This document shows positions 26,789 through 36,031 of a DNA stretch of 64,000 bases, piece after piece. The stretch is taken from contig JAHBTY010000004.1 in the NCBI GenBank assembly GCA_019638355.1, positions 547,615 through 611,614 of the forward strand, written 5' to 3'. How positions within the stretch are numbered: position 1 is the stretch's first letter; the number at the start of each line of letters is the position of its first letter. Below the pieces are notes generated by a model. That model worked only from the letters and a program-made list of their open reading frames with translations. It had not been told where the DNA came from and did not search any database. The translations under genes were made by a program, and so were the position numbers. This stretch comes from Cyclobacteriaceae bacterium (GTDB lineage: Bacteria; Bacteroidota; Bacteroidia; Cytophagales; Cyclobacteriaceae).

Positions 26789-27949
26789 TTAGTTACTGGC
26801 TACTGATGCTTTGGTGCTATCGGCTAAGTTCAGCTCTGCACCTTCTGTTACTTCGCGAAATCCTTCATATACAATTTGCTCGTTACCGGTTAAGCCTTCT
26901 TTAACCTCTGTTAATCCGTTTTGTGAAAGTCCGGTTTTTATATAAATCTTTTTTGCAATGAGTGTGTTTTCTTTTTTGTCGGTTGCAAACACAAATTCCC
27001 CTGCATTGTCGCGCTGAATAATTTTGGTAGGCACCTGGTAGGCCCGGATGTTTACATAGTCGCGTACCGAAACCACCACTACCTGGTTGGGTTTTGCTTT
27101 CACATCACCTACCAATCGGGCTTCAATTCTAAAGGTTCTGTTTTCGGGATTGATAACCTGACCTACGGATGTAATGGTACTTTTCACCTGTTTATCGAAG
27201 GCAGGAAAAAATATCTGTACCTGATCGCCTGCATTTATTTTACCAATAAAATCTTCCGATACATCGGCCCGGATGTACATATCGCCTGAACTTACCATTT
27301 GTACCAGTGGCATGCCGGGGTTAGCCATTTCACCAACACGCGCATCCACCTTATCGATGGTACCTGCAAAAGGTGCTTTAACAATGGCCTGATCTAATTG
27401 TGCTTGTGTAACAGCCAATCGTTTTTCAAGCGATTCTTTATTGTTTTTTGCCTGCAGGTATTGTACTTCCGAACCAATTTTTTGGCTCCACAGTTTAGCT
27501 TGTTTATCATAAAGCGTGGTAGCCAATTCCAACGAAGTTTTTAATTCGGCAATTGTATTTCGCAGAATATCGGCATCCAGCACAACCAATGTTTGACCTG
27601 CCGCCACATTCTGACCTTCCGTAACCAATACTTTCTCTACTTTGCCACCGCCCACAGCACTAAGACCTACATTTTTTCGCGATTCAACTGAACCCCGTAT
27701 ATCAACAAAGTGTTCGAATGGTTTTAATTCAAGCGGCCAGGTAGAAATTAGTACTGCATTATTATTTCGGGCAAACGATGGATCGAGCGCCAGAATTTCT
27801 TTTTCCAGGTCACCAATTTTTTCTTTTAAGGCAACCAGTTCGGTACGGGCTGCATCCAATTCTTTCTTTTTTGCTTCCAGGCTCGAATCTGTTTCGGCCG
27901 AGCATGCAACCAATAATACAAGTGTGGCGAGGGTATATAGCTTTTTCAT
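26789..27949 (-). CDS. RND efflux periplasmic adaptor subunit (HlyD/AcrA-like lipoprotein)
   Basis: 386 residues. Lipoprotein signal with lipobox LVACSAE, then a coiled-coil region (LEAKKKELDAARTELVALKEKIGDLEKEI), the lipoyl-type segment SAVGGGKVEKVLVTEGQNVAAGQTLVVLD, an alpha hairpin, QAIVKAPFAGTIDKV and a beta-barrel ending near VYEGFREVTEGAEL. It bridges permease and outer-membrane channel. The spacing of 22 bases to the permease gene fits one transcript. Confidence 0.92.
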   Translation of the reverse strand: MKKLYTLATLVLLVACSAETDSSLEAKKKELDAARTELVALKEKIGDLEKEILALDPSFARNNNAVLISTWPLELKPFEHFVDIRGSVESRKNVGLSAVGGGKVEKVLVTEGQNVAAGQTLVVLDADILRNTIAELKTSLELATTLYDKQAKLWSQKIGSEVQYLQAKNNKESLEKRLAVTQAQLDQAIVKAPFAGTIDKVDARVGEMANPGMPLVQMVSSGDMYIRADVSEDFIGKINAGDQVQIFFPAFDKQVKSTITSVGQVINPENRTFRIEARLVGDVKAKPNQVVVVSVRDYVNIRAYQVPTKIIQRDNAGEFVFATDKKENTLIAKKIYIKTGLSQNGLTEVKEGLTGNEQIVYEGFREVTEGAELNLADSTKASVASN

Positions 27950-27970
27950 AACAGGTATATTCTTTGGTTT

Positions 27971-29389
27971 TTATTTAATTGATAATTTTCCGTAAGCCTT
28001 ATCTAAATCCACACGAGCCACCATGGCATCGTATAAGGCATTGTAATAATTGTTCTGAGCTTGCTTAAGCGCATCTTCTGCATCTACAACTTCCAGGTTA
28101 GCGCCCACTCCTTGTTCGTACTTAATTTTGGTTACGCGGGCAATACTGCTTGCCAATTCCATATTTTCTTTTTGAGCTGCTAGTGTTTTAAGTGCATTTT
28201 CGTAATTCACAACTGCCTGCTTCACTTCCAGGTCAATTCCATGCTTTAACTTCACAAAACCATTTTCAATTTTTTGCATAGTTAGTTTTTCCTGCTGCAC
28301 TTTATAACTGCGTTGCATGCCCGAGAATATGGGTACATTAAGTGTTACACCAAACAAAGAATAACTGTACCATTTATCTGGGCCCACTGCTCCCAGGTCT
28401 TCCACATTTGAATTGGTTTTGAACAGGCCCGATACATTGTTGGATTGCGTTGCATAACCCAGATTGGCAAATGCCGAAAGTGAAGGCATACCCTCGGCAT
28501 ATTTATTCTTAATATTCAACTGTTGCAACCTGCGGTTAGCTTCCAGCACCTGGTAATCGGGGCGCAGTTTATAATCGTCTTGATTACCAATTGTGGCCAC
28601 AGCAGGAACTTCCAACTCCTGTATGTTGCCCACTACAGTTAAGGGTTGATCGATGGGATAGCCCATTTGAAATTTCAATAGCACCAGGCTCAATTCATTC
28701 AGGTTAACAAACTTGTCGCGCTCTACTAAAATATTGTTGTAGGTAACCTGAATTCGGTCGGCATCTATTTTCTCGGCAAAGCCATTTTGATATAAAGCTT
28801 TTGTATTGCGTAACAAAGAATCTACCCGGGCAATATTGCTATTGAACAATCCTAAACGCTCTTTATTAATTAGCACAGCATAGTAGGCCTTCGATACATT
28901 TTGAACTATTTGCTCTTTGGTTTGAGTGGTGGTTTTTACCGATAGGTCTTTGTAAGCATTGGCTGCTTGCAAGCCCACCAGGTATGAACCATTAAACAGA
29001 AGCTGATTGATGGTAACACCTGCATTACCGCTACTCTTAAGTTGAAAAAAGTTTTGTGCAGCCAGCACATCGCCATTCTGGGCACCCGGAATCCCGGAAG
29101 GGAAAAAACTGAACCCATCCGGACTGTCGTTATATAATCCGAAAAAACGTTGTAATTGTTGATTGTGTTGTAGCGAAACACTGCCGGCTATCTGTGGTAA
29201 ACCCAAGCCTACGGTTTCTTTAACACGGGCCGCGGCAATGCGTTCATCCAGCACTGCATTTTGAGCATCCACAGCATTTTTCAATGCATAATCAATACAC
29301 TGCTCTAATGTAAATGTAGTTTGTGCCTGCACACCTGGTGTGGCGGCCAAACCAACTAATAAGACAAAAATTTTATAAAACTGCTTCAT
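27971..29389 (-). CDS. TolC-family outer-membrane channel protein
   Basis: 472 residues with a signal peptide ending GVQAQ. TFTLEQCIDYALKNAVDAQNAVLDERIAAARVKE and a second repeat YEQGVGANLEVVDAEDALKQAQNNYYNALYDAMVARVDLDKAYGK show the duplicated TolC helix-strand layout. It forms the outer-membrane duct of the tripartite pump. Its ATG region overlaps the end of the tetR gene by 17 bases, suggesting translational coupling. Confidence 0.92.
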   Translation of the reverse strand: MKQFYKIFVLLVGLAATPGVQAQTTFTLEQCIDYALKNAVDAQNAVLDERIAAARVKETVGLGLPQIAGSVSLQHNQQLQRFFGLYNDSPDGFSFFPSGIPGAQNGDVLAAQNFFQLKSSGNAGVTINQLLFNGSYLVGLQAANAYKDLSVKTTTQTKEQIVQNVSKAYYAVLINKERLGLFNSNIARVDSLLRNTKALYQNGFAEKIDADRIQVTYNNILVERDKFVNLNELSLVLLKFQMGYPIDQPLTVVGNIQELEVPAVATIGNQDDYKLRPDYQVLEANRRLQQLNIKNKYAEGMPSLSAFANLGYATQSNNVSGLFKTNSNVEDLGAVGPDKWYSYSLFGVTLNVPIFSGMQRSYKVQQEKLTMQKIENGFVKLKHGIDLEVKQAVVNYENALKTLAAQKENMELASSIARVTKIKYEQGVGANLEVVDAEDALKQAQNNYYNALYDAMVARVDLDKAYGKLSIK

Positions 29390-30020
29390 TGGGTTGGTTG
29401 GTTATTTGGGTATTCTCTTTGTATTTCTGATATAATTTTTTTCCTTTTTCGGTGCAAAGCCCGTGTACAAACAAGTCGAACAATTGCGATTGGACTTCCA
29501 TCAGGCTAAATCGCTCGCGTGGAAAAACATGGCCATTAAAAGCGCTTTCAATTAACGCTACTCGTATTAGTGCCATAATCTCGGGGTTTACTTCGGCACG
29601 GAAGTAACCATCATCAATTCCTTTGCGGATGTTACGCATGACCGACTCGCTGATAACCTTGCCCTTATGTTCGCTCCATAAAGCCCACGCTTTGGGGTGG
29701 TATTTTTCCAAATCAAACAAAACTGAAGGATTCATGTGCTCCATGTCGTGCTTCATGCAAACCGAAATCCTGCTCAATTCTTCAATCGAATTTTTTGAGC
29801 GCTGAGAAATTGTATTGTACTGATGAAAAGCACGATCCAAAAATTTTTCTGACATCTTGTAAACGAGTTCATCTTTATCAGCAAAATGCTGGTACAATGT
29901 TTTCTTAGAAACTGCCAAATGCCGCGCAATGTCGTCCATGGTTACGCTGCGAATGCCGTACTTCATAAACAATGCTTCAGCTCCTTCCAAAATCTTATCG
30001 TATGTCTGTGTTTCTTCCAT
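29373..30020 (-). CDS. TetR/AcrR-family repressor of the efflux operon
   Basis: About 215 residues from the ATG at 30020. An in-frame extension to 30086 is rejected because a complete promoter and operator lie there. The N-terminus MEETQTYDKILEGAEALFMKYGIRSVTMDDIARHLAVSKKTLYQHFADKDELVYKM is the standard TetR helix-turn-helix. The C-terminal ligand domain resembles YbiH/C-type regulators. It is the first gene of the operon tetR-tolC-adaptor-permease. A 9-13-9 palindrome between -33 and -7 sits exactly where this protein would bind, so autorepression is a reasonable inference. Confidence 0.9.
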   Translation of the reverse strand: MEETQTYDKILEGAEALFMKYGIRSVTMDDIARHLAVSKKTLYQHFADKDELVYKMSEKFLDRAFHQYNTISQRSKNSIEELSRISVCMKHDMEHMNPSVLFDLEKYHPKAWALWSEHKGKVISESVMRNIRKGIDDGYFRAEVNPEIMALIRVALIESAFNGHVFPRERFSLMEVQSQLFDLFVHGLCTEKGKKLYQKYKENTQITNQPNEAVL

Positions 30021-30028
30021 AAGGCCGG

Positions 30029-30067
30029 CAAAAGTATGGAAACTTATAGCATTACCAAAAGTTTCCA
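30029..30067 (-). promoter_or_regulatory. Promoter with embedded TetR operator for the efflux operon
   Basis: On the minus strand: -33 TTTTGG (30055-30060), 18-base spacer, -7 TACTTTTG (30029-30036), a textbook Bacteroidota promoter. A palindrome with arms TGGAAACTT and AAGTTTCCA (30037-30045 and 30059-30067) with a 13-base centre covers the spacer and -33. The TetR ATG lies 9 bases past the -7 box. The repressor site is inferred from position and symmetry. Confidence 0.7.
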
Positions 30068-30147
30068 CAGTTTCCTTCAACGCCACTTTTTGGCTTTTGT
30101 TCGCGGTTTTAGAAAAATCTTTTGTGAATTTTTGCTGAACTGGCTCC

Positions 30148-30513
30148 TCAACCGTTTGAAGTGCCGGAATTCCGGGCCGAGGTGCTTCCGTCTTTATAAC
30201 ACCACTTGTCTTTCAGTTTTTGCTTAAACCTTTCACGGTCTTCCGGGCTCATGTTGGCCCACCGTTCTTTCCAATAATGTTTCCACGGGCCATTGGAGCT
30301 TTTGTGCTTACAGCCGCCACCCCAGCTACCAAAAAATATCCGCGAAAGCGCCAACAACCCTAATGTTTGCCAGATGTTGATGACCGGACCATTAAATAAA
30401 TCGGGCACAAGCCAATTCCACAGGTACATGGTACCCCATATTACGCCCAGTATAAAGCCTACCCCCAGTATGCTGAGGATGATGACTTTGACAACTTTAA
30501 CAGGCTTATTCAT
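30148..30513 (-). CDS. Small membrane protein downstream of an ECF sigma factor
   Basis: 121 residues. Two hydrophobic helices (VIILSILGVGFILGVIWGTMYLW; INIWQTLGLLALSRIFFG), then a basic cytoplasmic tail GCKHKSSNGPWKHYWKERWANMSPEDRERFKQKLKDKW. The MSPEDRERFKQK segment resembles the tails of Bacteroidota membrane proteins that follow sigma factors. It starts 15 bases after the sigma gene, in the place where an anti-sigma factor often sits, but it has no zinc finger or known anti-sigma motif. Function unknown. Confidence 0.65.
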   Translation of the reverse strand: MNKPVKVVKVIILSILGVGFILGVIWGTMYLWNWLVPDLFNGPVINIWQTLGLLALSRIFFGSWGGGCKHKSSNGPWKHYWKERWANMSPEDRERFKQKLKDKWCYKDGSTSARNSGTSNG

Positions 30514-30528
30514 AATGTTTTTAATTAA

Positions 30529-31095
30529 TTAATTGGTGATAAGGTCATCGTAAAATTTTTGCAGCCGCTTGCGCAAGGCAATAATTGCATACCGCTTTCG
30601 CGAGAGCAGGGTGTTGATTGAAACCCCGGTTTCTGCTGCTATTTCCCGAAAACCTTTCTCTTCTATTTCGTTTTGAATAAAAATTTCGCGCTGCTCCGCT
30701 GGTAACTCGGCCAATGCTTCGGTTATCTCATCCCAAATGGCTTCGCGCAGCAACGTTGATTCGGGACTGCTATCCAGATCAGGCAAAATTTCCTGTAACG
30801 TGAGCGGTGCATCATCATCGCGACCAGCCTGCAGTTCAAAATCGGTGCGCTGCGGACGAACGGCATCTCTGCGATAGCGATCAATAATTTTATTGCGCGC
30901 AACACTATAAAGCCACGAGGTTACCCGATCCAGCGATTCAATGGTTTGAAACCCAGAAATAAACTGGTAAAAAACATCCTGCAGAATGTCTTCAGCTTCT
31001 TCTACCGTACTTACCCGGCTGCGGATAAACCCTAACAGTTTATCTTTTTCGCGCAGAAAAGTGTTTTGCTTTAGCTCTTGCATTGCCAGGTCCAT
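30529..31095 (-). CDS. ECF-type RNA polymerase sigma factor
   Basis: 188 residues. Sigma region 2 (VEEAEDILQDVFYQFISGF, RVTSWLYSVARNKIIDRYRR) and region 4 (LAELPAEQREIFIQNEIEEKGFREIAAETGVSINTLLSRKRYAIIALRKRL) are complete. This class of sigma factor directs polymerase to stress or envelope regulons. The following membrane gene is only 15 bases away and may modulate it (inference). Confidence 0.92.
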   Translation of the reverse strand: MDLAMQELKQNTFLREKDKLLGFIRSRVSTVEEAEDILQDVFYQFISGFQTIESLDRVTSWLYSVARNKIIDRYRRDAVRPQRTDFELQAGRDDDAPLTLQEILPDLDSSPESTLLREAIWDEITEALAELPAEQREIFIQNEIEEKGFREIAAETGVSINTLLSRKRYAIIALRKRLQKFYDDLITN

Positions 31096-31157
31096 TGGCC
31101 AGCGATTTTAAGGATAGTCGCGCTTGCCTGAGGTTATATTGTACGGAAATAAAAAAT

Positions 31158-31541
31158 TTAGGATTGTTTTTTCTTTTTGGGTGTTGCCAGTGAGATTTCC
31201 TTAACCCGATACTTTACAATTTTTGATATTAAAGCAAGCGGCAAGGATTTATCCAACAGAAACTGAACAGCCCCCTTTGAAGTAGAATACGGTTTTAATT
31301 CTTTCGCAAAGGCAGCAATACCCGATGGTGTAGGATAAAACCCGATATGTTTTTCGTACGCGGCAAAGTGTACCAGGTTTTTGCCACCCAGAAAAAAAGT
31401 GGGAATAGCATAACTCATTTTCTCTTCGGCTTGGGGTGCCGCTTTTTTGATTGTTGCCCGGAGCTTGACCAGGTTTGCCTGAACTTTACCCGAAAATGCG
31501 GCTATGTATTCATCTATGTCCTTGGCGGGAATGCGTTGCAT
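31158..31541 (-). CDS. DUF1801 (YdhG/Fra-like) protein, copy 1
   Basis: 127 residues, starting IPAKDIDEYIAAFSGKVQANLVKLRATIKKAAPQAEEKMSYAIPTFFLGGKNLVHFAAYEKHIGFYPTP. The KAAPxAEExxSYxxPxF and HIGFYP segments are the DUF1801 signature (a fold shared with frataxin-like iron-binding proteins). A paralogue lies immediately upstream. Cytosolic; role unknown. The gap between the copies contains a 7-bp-unit array. Confidence 0.85.
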   Translation of the reverse strand: MQRIPAKDIDEYIAAFSGKVQANLVKLRATIKKAAPQAEEKMSYAIPTFFLGGKNLVHFAAYEKHIGFYPTPSGIAAFAKELKPYSTSKGAVQFLLDKSLPLALISKIVKYRVKEISLATPKKKKQS

Positions 31542-31549
31542 GTTTTAAA

Positions 31550-31579
31550 GGTATTAGGTATTGTGTATTAGGTATTAGG
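31550..31579. repeat. Short heptamer array GGTATTA between two DUF1801 genes
   Basis: Four units GGTATTA, GGTATTG, TGTATTA, GGTATTA in a row, at the end of one DUF1801 gene. Single orientation, same 7-base period as the larger arrays of this window. Confidence 0.6.
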
Positions 31580-31928
31580 GAGATTTTTTTAACCGATGTT
31601 TTACAATTCGGGTGATCAGTGAAACAGGCAGAGGTTTACCCAACGGAAATTGAATGGTGCCTTTACCAGAAGTTTTATAAGCCGCAAATTCCTTCTGAAA
31701 TTCTTTTGTATCCGGCACACCGTATAATCCGATATGTTGTTTATAGCCGGCAAAGTAAATCAGGTTTTTTCCATTCAATGAAAATGCAGGCATTCCATAA
31801 CTGATTTTTTCTTCGGCCTGTGGTGCAGCTTTATGAATAATAGCGTGCATGTGCTTTAGTTGCACTTGCGTTTCCTTTGGAAACGCAGCAATGTATTCAT
31901 CAATAGAAGCAGCAACCGGTGTTTTCAT
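31575..31928 (-). CDS. DUF1801 (YdhG/Fra-like) protein, copy 2
   Basis: 117 residues: VAASIDEYIAAFPKETQVQLKHMHAIIHKAAPQAEEKISYGMPAFSLNGKNLIYFAGYKQHIGLYG, with the same core as copy 1. It is preceded by a VOC-family gene with a 5-base gap, so it belongs to the operon running from 33242 down to about 31158. No catalytic motif; unknown role. Confidence 0.85.
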   Translation of the reverse strand: MKTPVAASIDEYIAAFPKETQVQLKHMHAIIHKAAPQAEEKISYGMPAFSLNGKNLIYFAGYKQHIGLYGVPDTKEFQKEFAAYKTSGKGTIQFPLGKPLPVSLITRIVKHRLKKSP

Positions 31929-31933
31929 CAGAA

Positions 31934-32356
31934 TTAAGCTTTCAACAACGTATCGATATCAAACTTCTTCATTTTCATGAAAGCTTCTACCACCCGCGGT
32001 GCGCGCACCGGATCGTTCATTAAATCACCTAGTACCGTAGGTATAATCTGCCACGAAATTCCAAACTTATCTTTTAACCACCCACACATGCTTTCGCTGC
32101 CACCTTCGGTAAGTCTATTCCAATAATGATCTATCTCAGCCTGGGTTTCGCATTCTACCACAAACGAAACTGATTCATTAAAGGTAAACTGCGGTCCACC
32201 ATTGAGGCCCATAAACTTGCGACCATCTAATTCAAAGGTTACTACCATGGGCGTATCGGCAATAATTTTTGAGTTGTTAAATATTTCGCAATAAAATGTA
32301 GCCGCTGCTTTGGCCTGGCCATTAAACCACAGGCATGGAAAAATTGGATTCTTCAT
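31934..32356 (-). CDS. VOC-family protein, PhnB-like
   Basis: 140 residues. PIFPCLWFNGQAKAAATFYCEIFNNSKI, FELDGRKFMGLNGGPQFTFNESVSFVVEC and WLKDKFGISWQIIPTVLGDLMND match the 3-demethylubiquinone methyltransferase-like/PhnB glyoxalase fold. The DKFGISWQIIP strand is a reliable marker. Small cytosolic binding or enzyme protein; the substrate is unknown. Confidence 0.85.
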   Translation of the reverse strand: MKNPIFPCLWFNGQAKAAATFYCEIFNNSKIIADTPMVVTFELDGRKFMGLNGGPQFTFNESVSFVVECETQAEIDHYWNRLTEGGSESMCGWLKDKFGISWQIIPTVLGDLMNDPVRAPRVVEAFMKMKKFDIDTLLKA

Positions 32357-32363
32357 AACTCAA

Positions 32364-33242
32364 TCAGGCTTCGCATATTTGTTTCAATTTTTTTAGGGCG
32401 CGCGGCCAAGCTTCTGAGAAATAGTCTTTGAACTCTTCATTTGAATCTAAGGTTACCCAGAGTTTTGTTCCGGTTTTGGTTTCAGCAAACGAATAATTTT
32501 CTAATGCGCCAGCCCAACCTTCTACAACTTTACCAGTGGTAATCTCCTCGCCTTTGTGCACCATACCCAAATGTTCAATTGATACAAACTTATTGGGGAT
32601 ATGTTCTTTGATGCGTGATACCATGCCCTCTTCATTCCCATCTTTATCGGTACCGATAAAAAGTATTTTCGAACCTTTCTGCCACAAACCTTTATACCGC
32701 GAAGTAGGATTAAACTCAGCAGTCCATTCCTTATAAGTATCTTCGCCCAACATGATTGTGGCAACTTTATTTACGGGTGCTTTAATCTCCGTTTCAAAAT
32801 ACAATGTTTCCATGCGCACCGTGCGCTCGGAATAGGCTTTATAATTATCAAGTATCGCCTGCCAGCCGCTTTGTTGCATCTCAATTGGATTTTCACTTTC
32901 GGCATCGAAGGTGGTAATTACGTTTGTTTTGTCGCCATCGCTTTCAAAGGTGATAACAACCTTGCGGCCGTCAGCGAGTACATAGACTAACTTTTTCTGA
33001 TCTATTACTTCTTCATAAGTCGCTTCAAAGTCGAAACCAAAACTTCCGTCTTTCGCTTCCATGCGCGACTTCATCTTTCCGCCCTTGCGTAAATCACTTG
33101 TTGCGTTGGGACAATACCAGTCATCGGATGCAAAATTCCATTGCATAACGGCTGCCGGATTTGTATAGGCCAGCCAGGCCTTTTGTACGGGAACATTTAC
33201 CAATGCCTTTATTGTAATTGAAGTTTTAGTTGTTGCACTCAT
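32364..33242 (-). CDS. Protein with two tandem SRPBCC/AHSA1 domains
   Basis: 292 residues. The first domain (1-140) has ITIKALVNVPVQKAWLAYTNPAAVMQWNFASDDWYCPNATSDLRKGGKMKSRMEA; the second (about 145-292) restarts with LYFETEIKAPVNKVATIMLGEDTYKEWTAEFNPTSRYKGLWQKGSKILF. Each is a full ligand-binding fold, so the gene is a fusion of two copies. First gene of the operon VOC-DUF1801-DUF1801. Role unknown. Confidence 0.85.
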   Translation of the reverse strand: MSATTKTSITIKALVNVPVQKAWLAYTNPAAVMQWNFASDDWYCPNATSDLRKGGKMKSRMEAKDGSFGFDFEATYEEVIDQKKLVYVLADGRKVVITFESDGDKTNVITTFDAESENPIEMQQSGWQAILDNYKAYSERTVRMETLYFETEIKAPVNKVATIMLGEDTYKEWTAEFNPTSRYKGLWQKGSKILFIGTDKDGNEEGMVSRIKEHIPNKFVSIEHLGMVHKGEEITTGKVVEGWAGALENYSFAETKTGTKLWVTLDSNEEFKDYFSEAWPRALKKLKQICEA

Positions 33243-33450
33243 TATTATTGATATTAGTTGCTTTTGATGATGTAAAAGTAGCCTCAGAAATTATTCTTGT
33301 CGGTACACAAACCCGCCATTTAACGGGTGTTTTGCGACAGGATTATTTTGAAACACCTGTAAACCACCATTAAATAGTTTTAGCTATTCTACGTGAACCA
33401 GGTGCCTATGGGGTTCTGGTTTAATTTTTTATCTGAATTATAGCCCGTGT

Positions 33451-33807
33451 CTATTTAGCTTTCTTCCTTGGTTTTGAACTCTTAGCCTGTGGGTTATACG
33501 CCAAACTCAGTTGCATCCAGAATTGAAAATCCTTTTTTGTTCTGAATCCATCGGGGCTTACATAACAGTATCCATTCAATTGTTTACCCCGCATAATCAT
33601 GGGTAAAAAACCCATTCGTTCCGAAACCTCATCAAACCGTTCAGGGTTAAACCGGCACATCAGATTTTCGCCACTCACATTCACACACATTTTGCCATTT
33701 ACTAAAAATGCGAGTCCGCTAAACATCTCTTTCTCTTTAACTTTAAGAGCAGGAACTTCAGCCAGATATTGGCGAATGCAATCGGCTAATTTTAAATCGT
33801 ATGCCAT
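33451..33807 (-). CDS. TfoX/Sxy N-terminal domain protein
   Basis: 118 residues with a TfoX_N fold: LKVKEKEMFSGLAFLVNGKMCVNVSGENLMCRFNPERFDEVSERMGFLPMIMRGKQLNGYCYVSPDG. The FSGxAFLVNGKM...V and the RFNPERFDE segments match the family, whose best-known member is a competence regulator of gammaproteobacteria. In Bacteroidota such short proteins have unknown roles. The gap upstream (33243-33450) shows nothing I can support. Confidence 0.8.
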   Translation of the reverse strand: MAYDLKLADCIRQYLAEVPALKVKEKEMFSGLAFLVNGKMCVNVSGENLMCRFNPERFDEVSERMGFLPMIMRGKQLNGYCYVSPDGFRTKKDFQFWMQLSLAYNPQAKSSKPRKKAK

Positions 33808-33874
33808 TCTAAATTATAAAGAGGCTTCGTGGCAGAACGACCCACGAAGCCTTATACTTTATTCAATTTACATG

Positions 33875-36028
33875 TTACATCCTCTGCCCCAACTTCACGC
33901 CTTTCATCTCTTCTTGTAGTGTAAACGGTTGATTGTATAAGCGTTTACCGGTTGCTTTAAAGATTGCATTGGCTACAGCACCTCCGGTGGGTGGTAACGC
34001 GGGTTCGCCCAATCCGGTCGGATCAATTCCATTATTCACAAAGTGCACTTCTACCTGAGGTACTTCGTTGTAGCGAATCAAACGATAGTTGTTGAAGTTG
34101 CGCTGTTCGGCTGCACCCTCTTTAAAGGTAACTTGTCCGTAAAGTGCATGGCCTAATCCATCTACAATGCCACCTGTTACTTGTTGTTTTGCACCGCTCA
34201 GGTTAATAACAATACCACAATCGGATGCTGCAATAATTTTTTTCAATACGGGATTACCATTCACCATTTCTACTTCGGCTACTTGCGCTACATACGAGCG
34301 GTGTGAGAAATACACGCTGAAGCCTTGCGCCAGATTTGGCTTTTTACCCCAGCCCGATTTTTCGGCTACCAGGTTGATTACGGCTTTGGTACGATCAATG
34401 TCATATTTAATCTCACCCGTGGGCGATTGTTTTGCCTTGTCCAACAACTCCAGCCTAAACTGAACCGGATCTTTCTTTGCAGCCAAAGCAACTTCATCCA
34501 AAAAAGCTTGTTCTGCAAAAGCGAGGAAGTTAGTAATTGGCGCGCGCCATGCTCCGGTTGTAATAGGCGACTGATGATCGATGGATTCAATCAATAAATT
34601 TTCAACTGCTCCCGATGGAAAATTATCTTCGCGTGTAGAATTGCCTGCATTAATACCCACCCCACGAAGTTTATAGCCGATGAGCGTACCCTTTGAATCG
34701 AGTGCTGCTTCAAACCGGTAACGCACGGCCGGGCGATAACTTCCACCCATCATATCATCTTCCCTGCTCCAGGTAACCTTTACCGGAGCATTGATTAGCT
34801 TAGAAAGTTCTGCTGCCTCTACTACATAGTCGGCTTGCAATCTTCTGCCAAAACCACCGCCTAATCGCGTAAGCTCAACCGTAATTTTTTCAGGTGCCAT
34901 ACCCAAAAGTTGTGCAGTGGCCATCCGTGCACGATCGGGAGTTTGTGTGGGGCCAATCAACTCTACTCCATCTGCTTTTACATGTGCAAAGAAGTTCATC
35001 GGCTCCATAGGCGCGTGCGAAAGGAACGGGCATTGATACTCGCGTTTGATTACCGTGGCAGCGTTTTTAAATGCTGTTTCCACATCACCATCTTTTCTTC
35101 TTACGGTAGCTTCGGGTTTATTCAGCAAATCCTTAAACAACTTATCGTGATCGGTTGTGCTTTCAACGTTACCGGCATTTTCATATTCTACTTTCAACAC
35201 TTTGCGGGCTTTCATAATCTCCCAGGTAGATTTACCCACAATGGCTACATTATTTTTAAATGTAACTACATCTACAATACCCGGTAATGCTTTTGCTGCT
35301 GTTGCATCAACTGATTTAATTTTGGTACCAAATGCTGGCGGACGTTGAATCATGGCGTGCAGCATACCTTCGCGATAAAAATCGAGACCATACAATGGCT
35401 TGCCGGTAACCATTTCTTTATTATCCACATTGGCAACCGCAGTACCAATCAGTTTAAAGTCTTTCGGATTTTTAAGTTTTACATCGGCTGGAACCGTTAA
35501 GGCTGCAGCATCGGCAGCAAGCGAACCATAGCTTAATTTATTCCCATTGGCATGAACTACAAAACCATTGGTCGTTGTAAGTGTAGATGCAGCCACATTC
35601 CATTTTTTGGCTGCGGCTTCTATTAACATTTGGCGAGCGGTTGCCCCTGCCTTGCGCAAGCGTTCCCACGAATGCGGAACAGCCCCACTACCACCGGTTA
35701 ACTGGCGGTCGTATTTTTTAACATCCAATGCAGCTTGTACTACTTTTACTTTTTTCCAATCGGCATCCAGTTCTTCGGCCACCACCATCGGGAAAGAGGT
35801 TTTGATATTCTGCCCCAGCTCGGGGTTAGGTGAAAAAATCGTAATTACATCATCGGGCGAGATGGAGAGGTAACTATTGAAATCTACATTTGCAGCTAAT
35901 GCTTCATGGCTTGTATTGATAATTGCACCAACGGAATCGCTCCAGTTAAAACTCAACATCAATCCACCACCTGCTGTTAAGCCCAGTTTCAGAAAATCGC
36001 GTCTGCTCGTTTTGCTTATTGTTTCCAT
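33875..36028 (-). CDS. Molybdopterin-binding subunit of a two-component molybdenum hydroxylase (IorB-like)
   Basis: 717 residues with a twin-arginine signal (SRRDFLKLGLTAGGGLML). The aldehyde-oxidase/xanthine-dehydrogenase C-terminal domain is visible: GKPLYGLDFYREGMLHAMIQRPP, APMEPMNFFAHVKAD, LGGGFGRRLQADYVVEA, GSYRPAVRYRF and GEPALPPTGGAVANAIF. It resembles isoquinoline 1-oxidoreductase beta subunits that lack a separate FAD subunit. A (2Fe-2S) partner gene lies 3 bases upstream. Exported, so it acts in the periplasm. The substrate is probably an aromatic or aldehyde compound but is not identifiable. Confidence 0.9.
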   Translation of the reverse strand: METISKTSRRDFLKLGLTAGGGLMLSFNWSDSVGAIINTSHEALAANVDFNSYLSISPDDVITIFSPNPELGQNIKTSFPMVVAEELDADWKKVKVVQAALDVKKYDRQLTGGSGAVPHSWERLRKAGATARQMLIEAAAKKWNVAASTLTTTNGFVVHANGNKLSYGSLAADAAALTVPADVKLKNPKDFKLIGTAVANVDNKEMVTGKPLYGLDFYREGMLHAMIQRPPAFGTKIKSVDATAAKALPGIVDVVTFKNNVAIVGKSTWEIMKARKVLKVEYENAGNVESTTDHDKLFKDLLNKPEATVRRKDGDVETAFKNAATVIKREYQCPFLSHAPMEPMNFFAHVKADGVELIGPTQTPDRARMATAQLLGMAPEKITVELTRLGGGFGRRLQADYVVEAAELSKLINAPVKVTWSREDDMMGGSYRPAVRYRFEAALDSKGTLIGYKLRGVGINAGNSTREDNFPSGAVENLLIESIDHQSPITTGAWRAPITNFLAFAEQAFLDEVALAAKKDPVQFRLELLDKAKQSPTGEIKYDIDRTKAVINLVAEKSGWGKKPNLAQGFSVYFSHRSYVAQVAEVEMVNGNPVLKKIIAASDCGIVINLSGAKQQVTGGIVDGLGHALYGQVTFKEGAAEQRNFNNYRLIRYNEVPQVEVHFVNNGIDPTGLGEPALPPTGGAVANAIFKATGKRLYNQPFTLQEEMKGVKLGQRM

Positions 36029-36031
36029 ACT

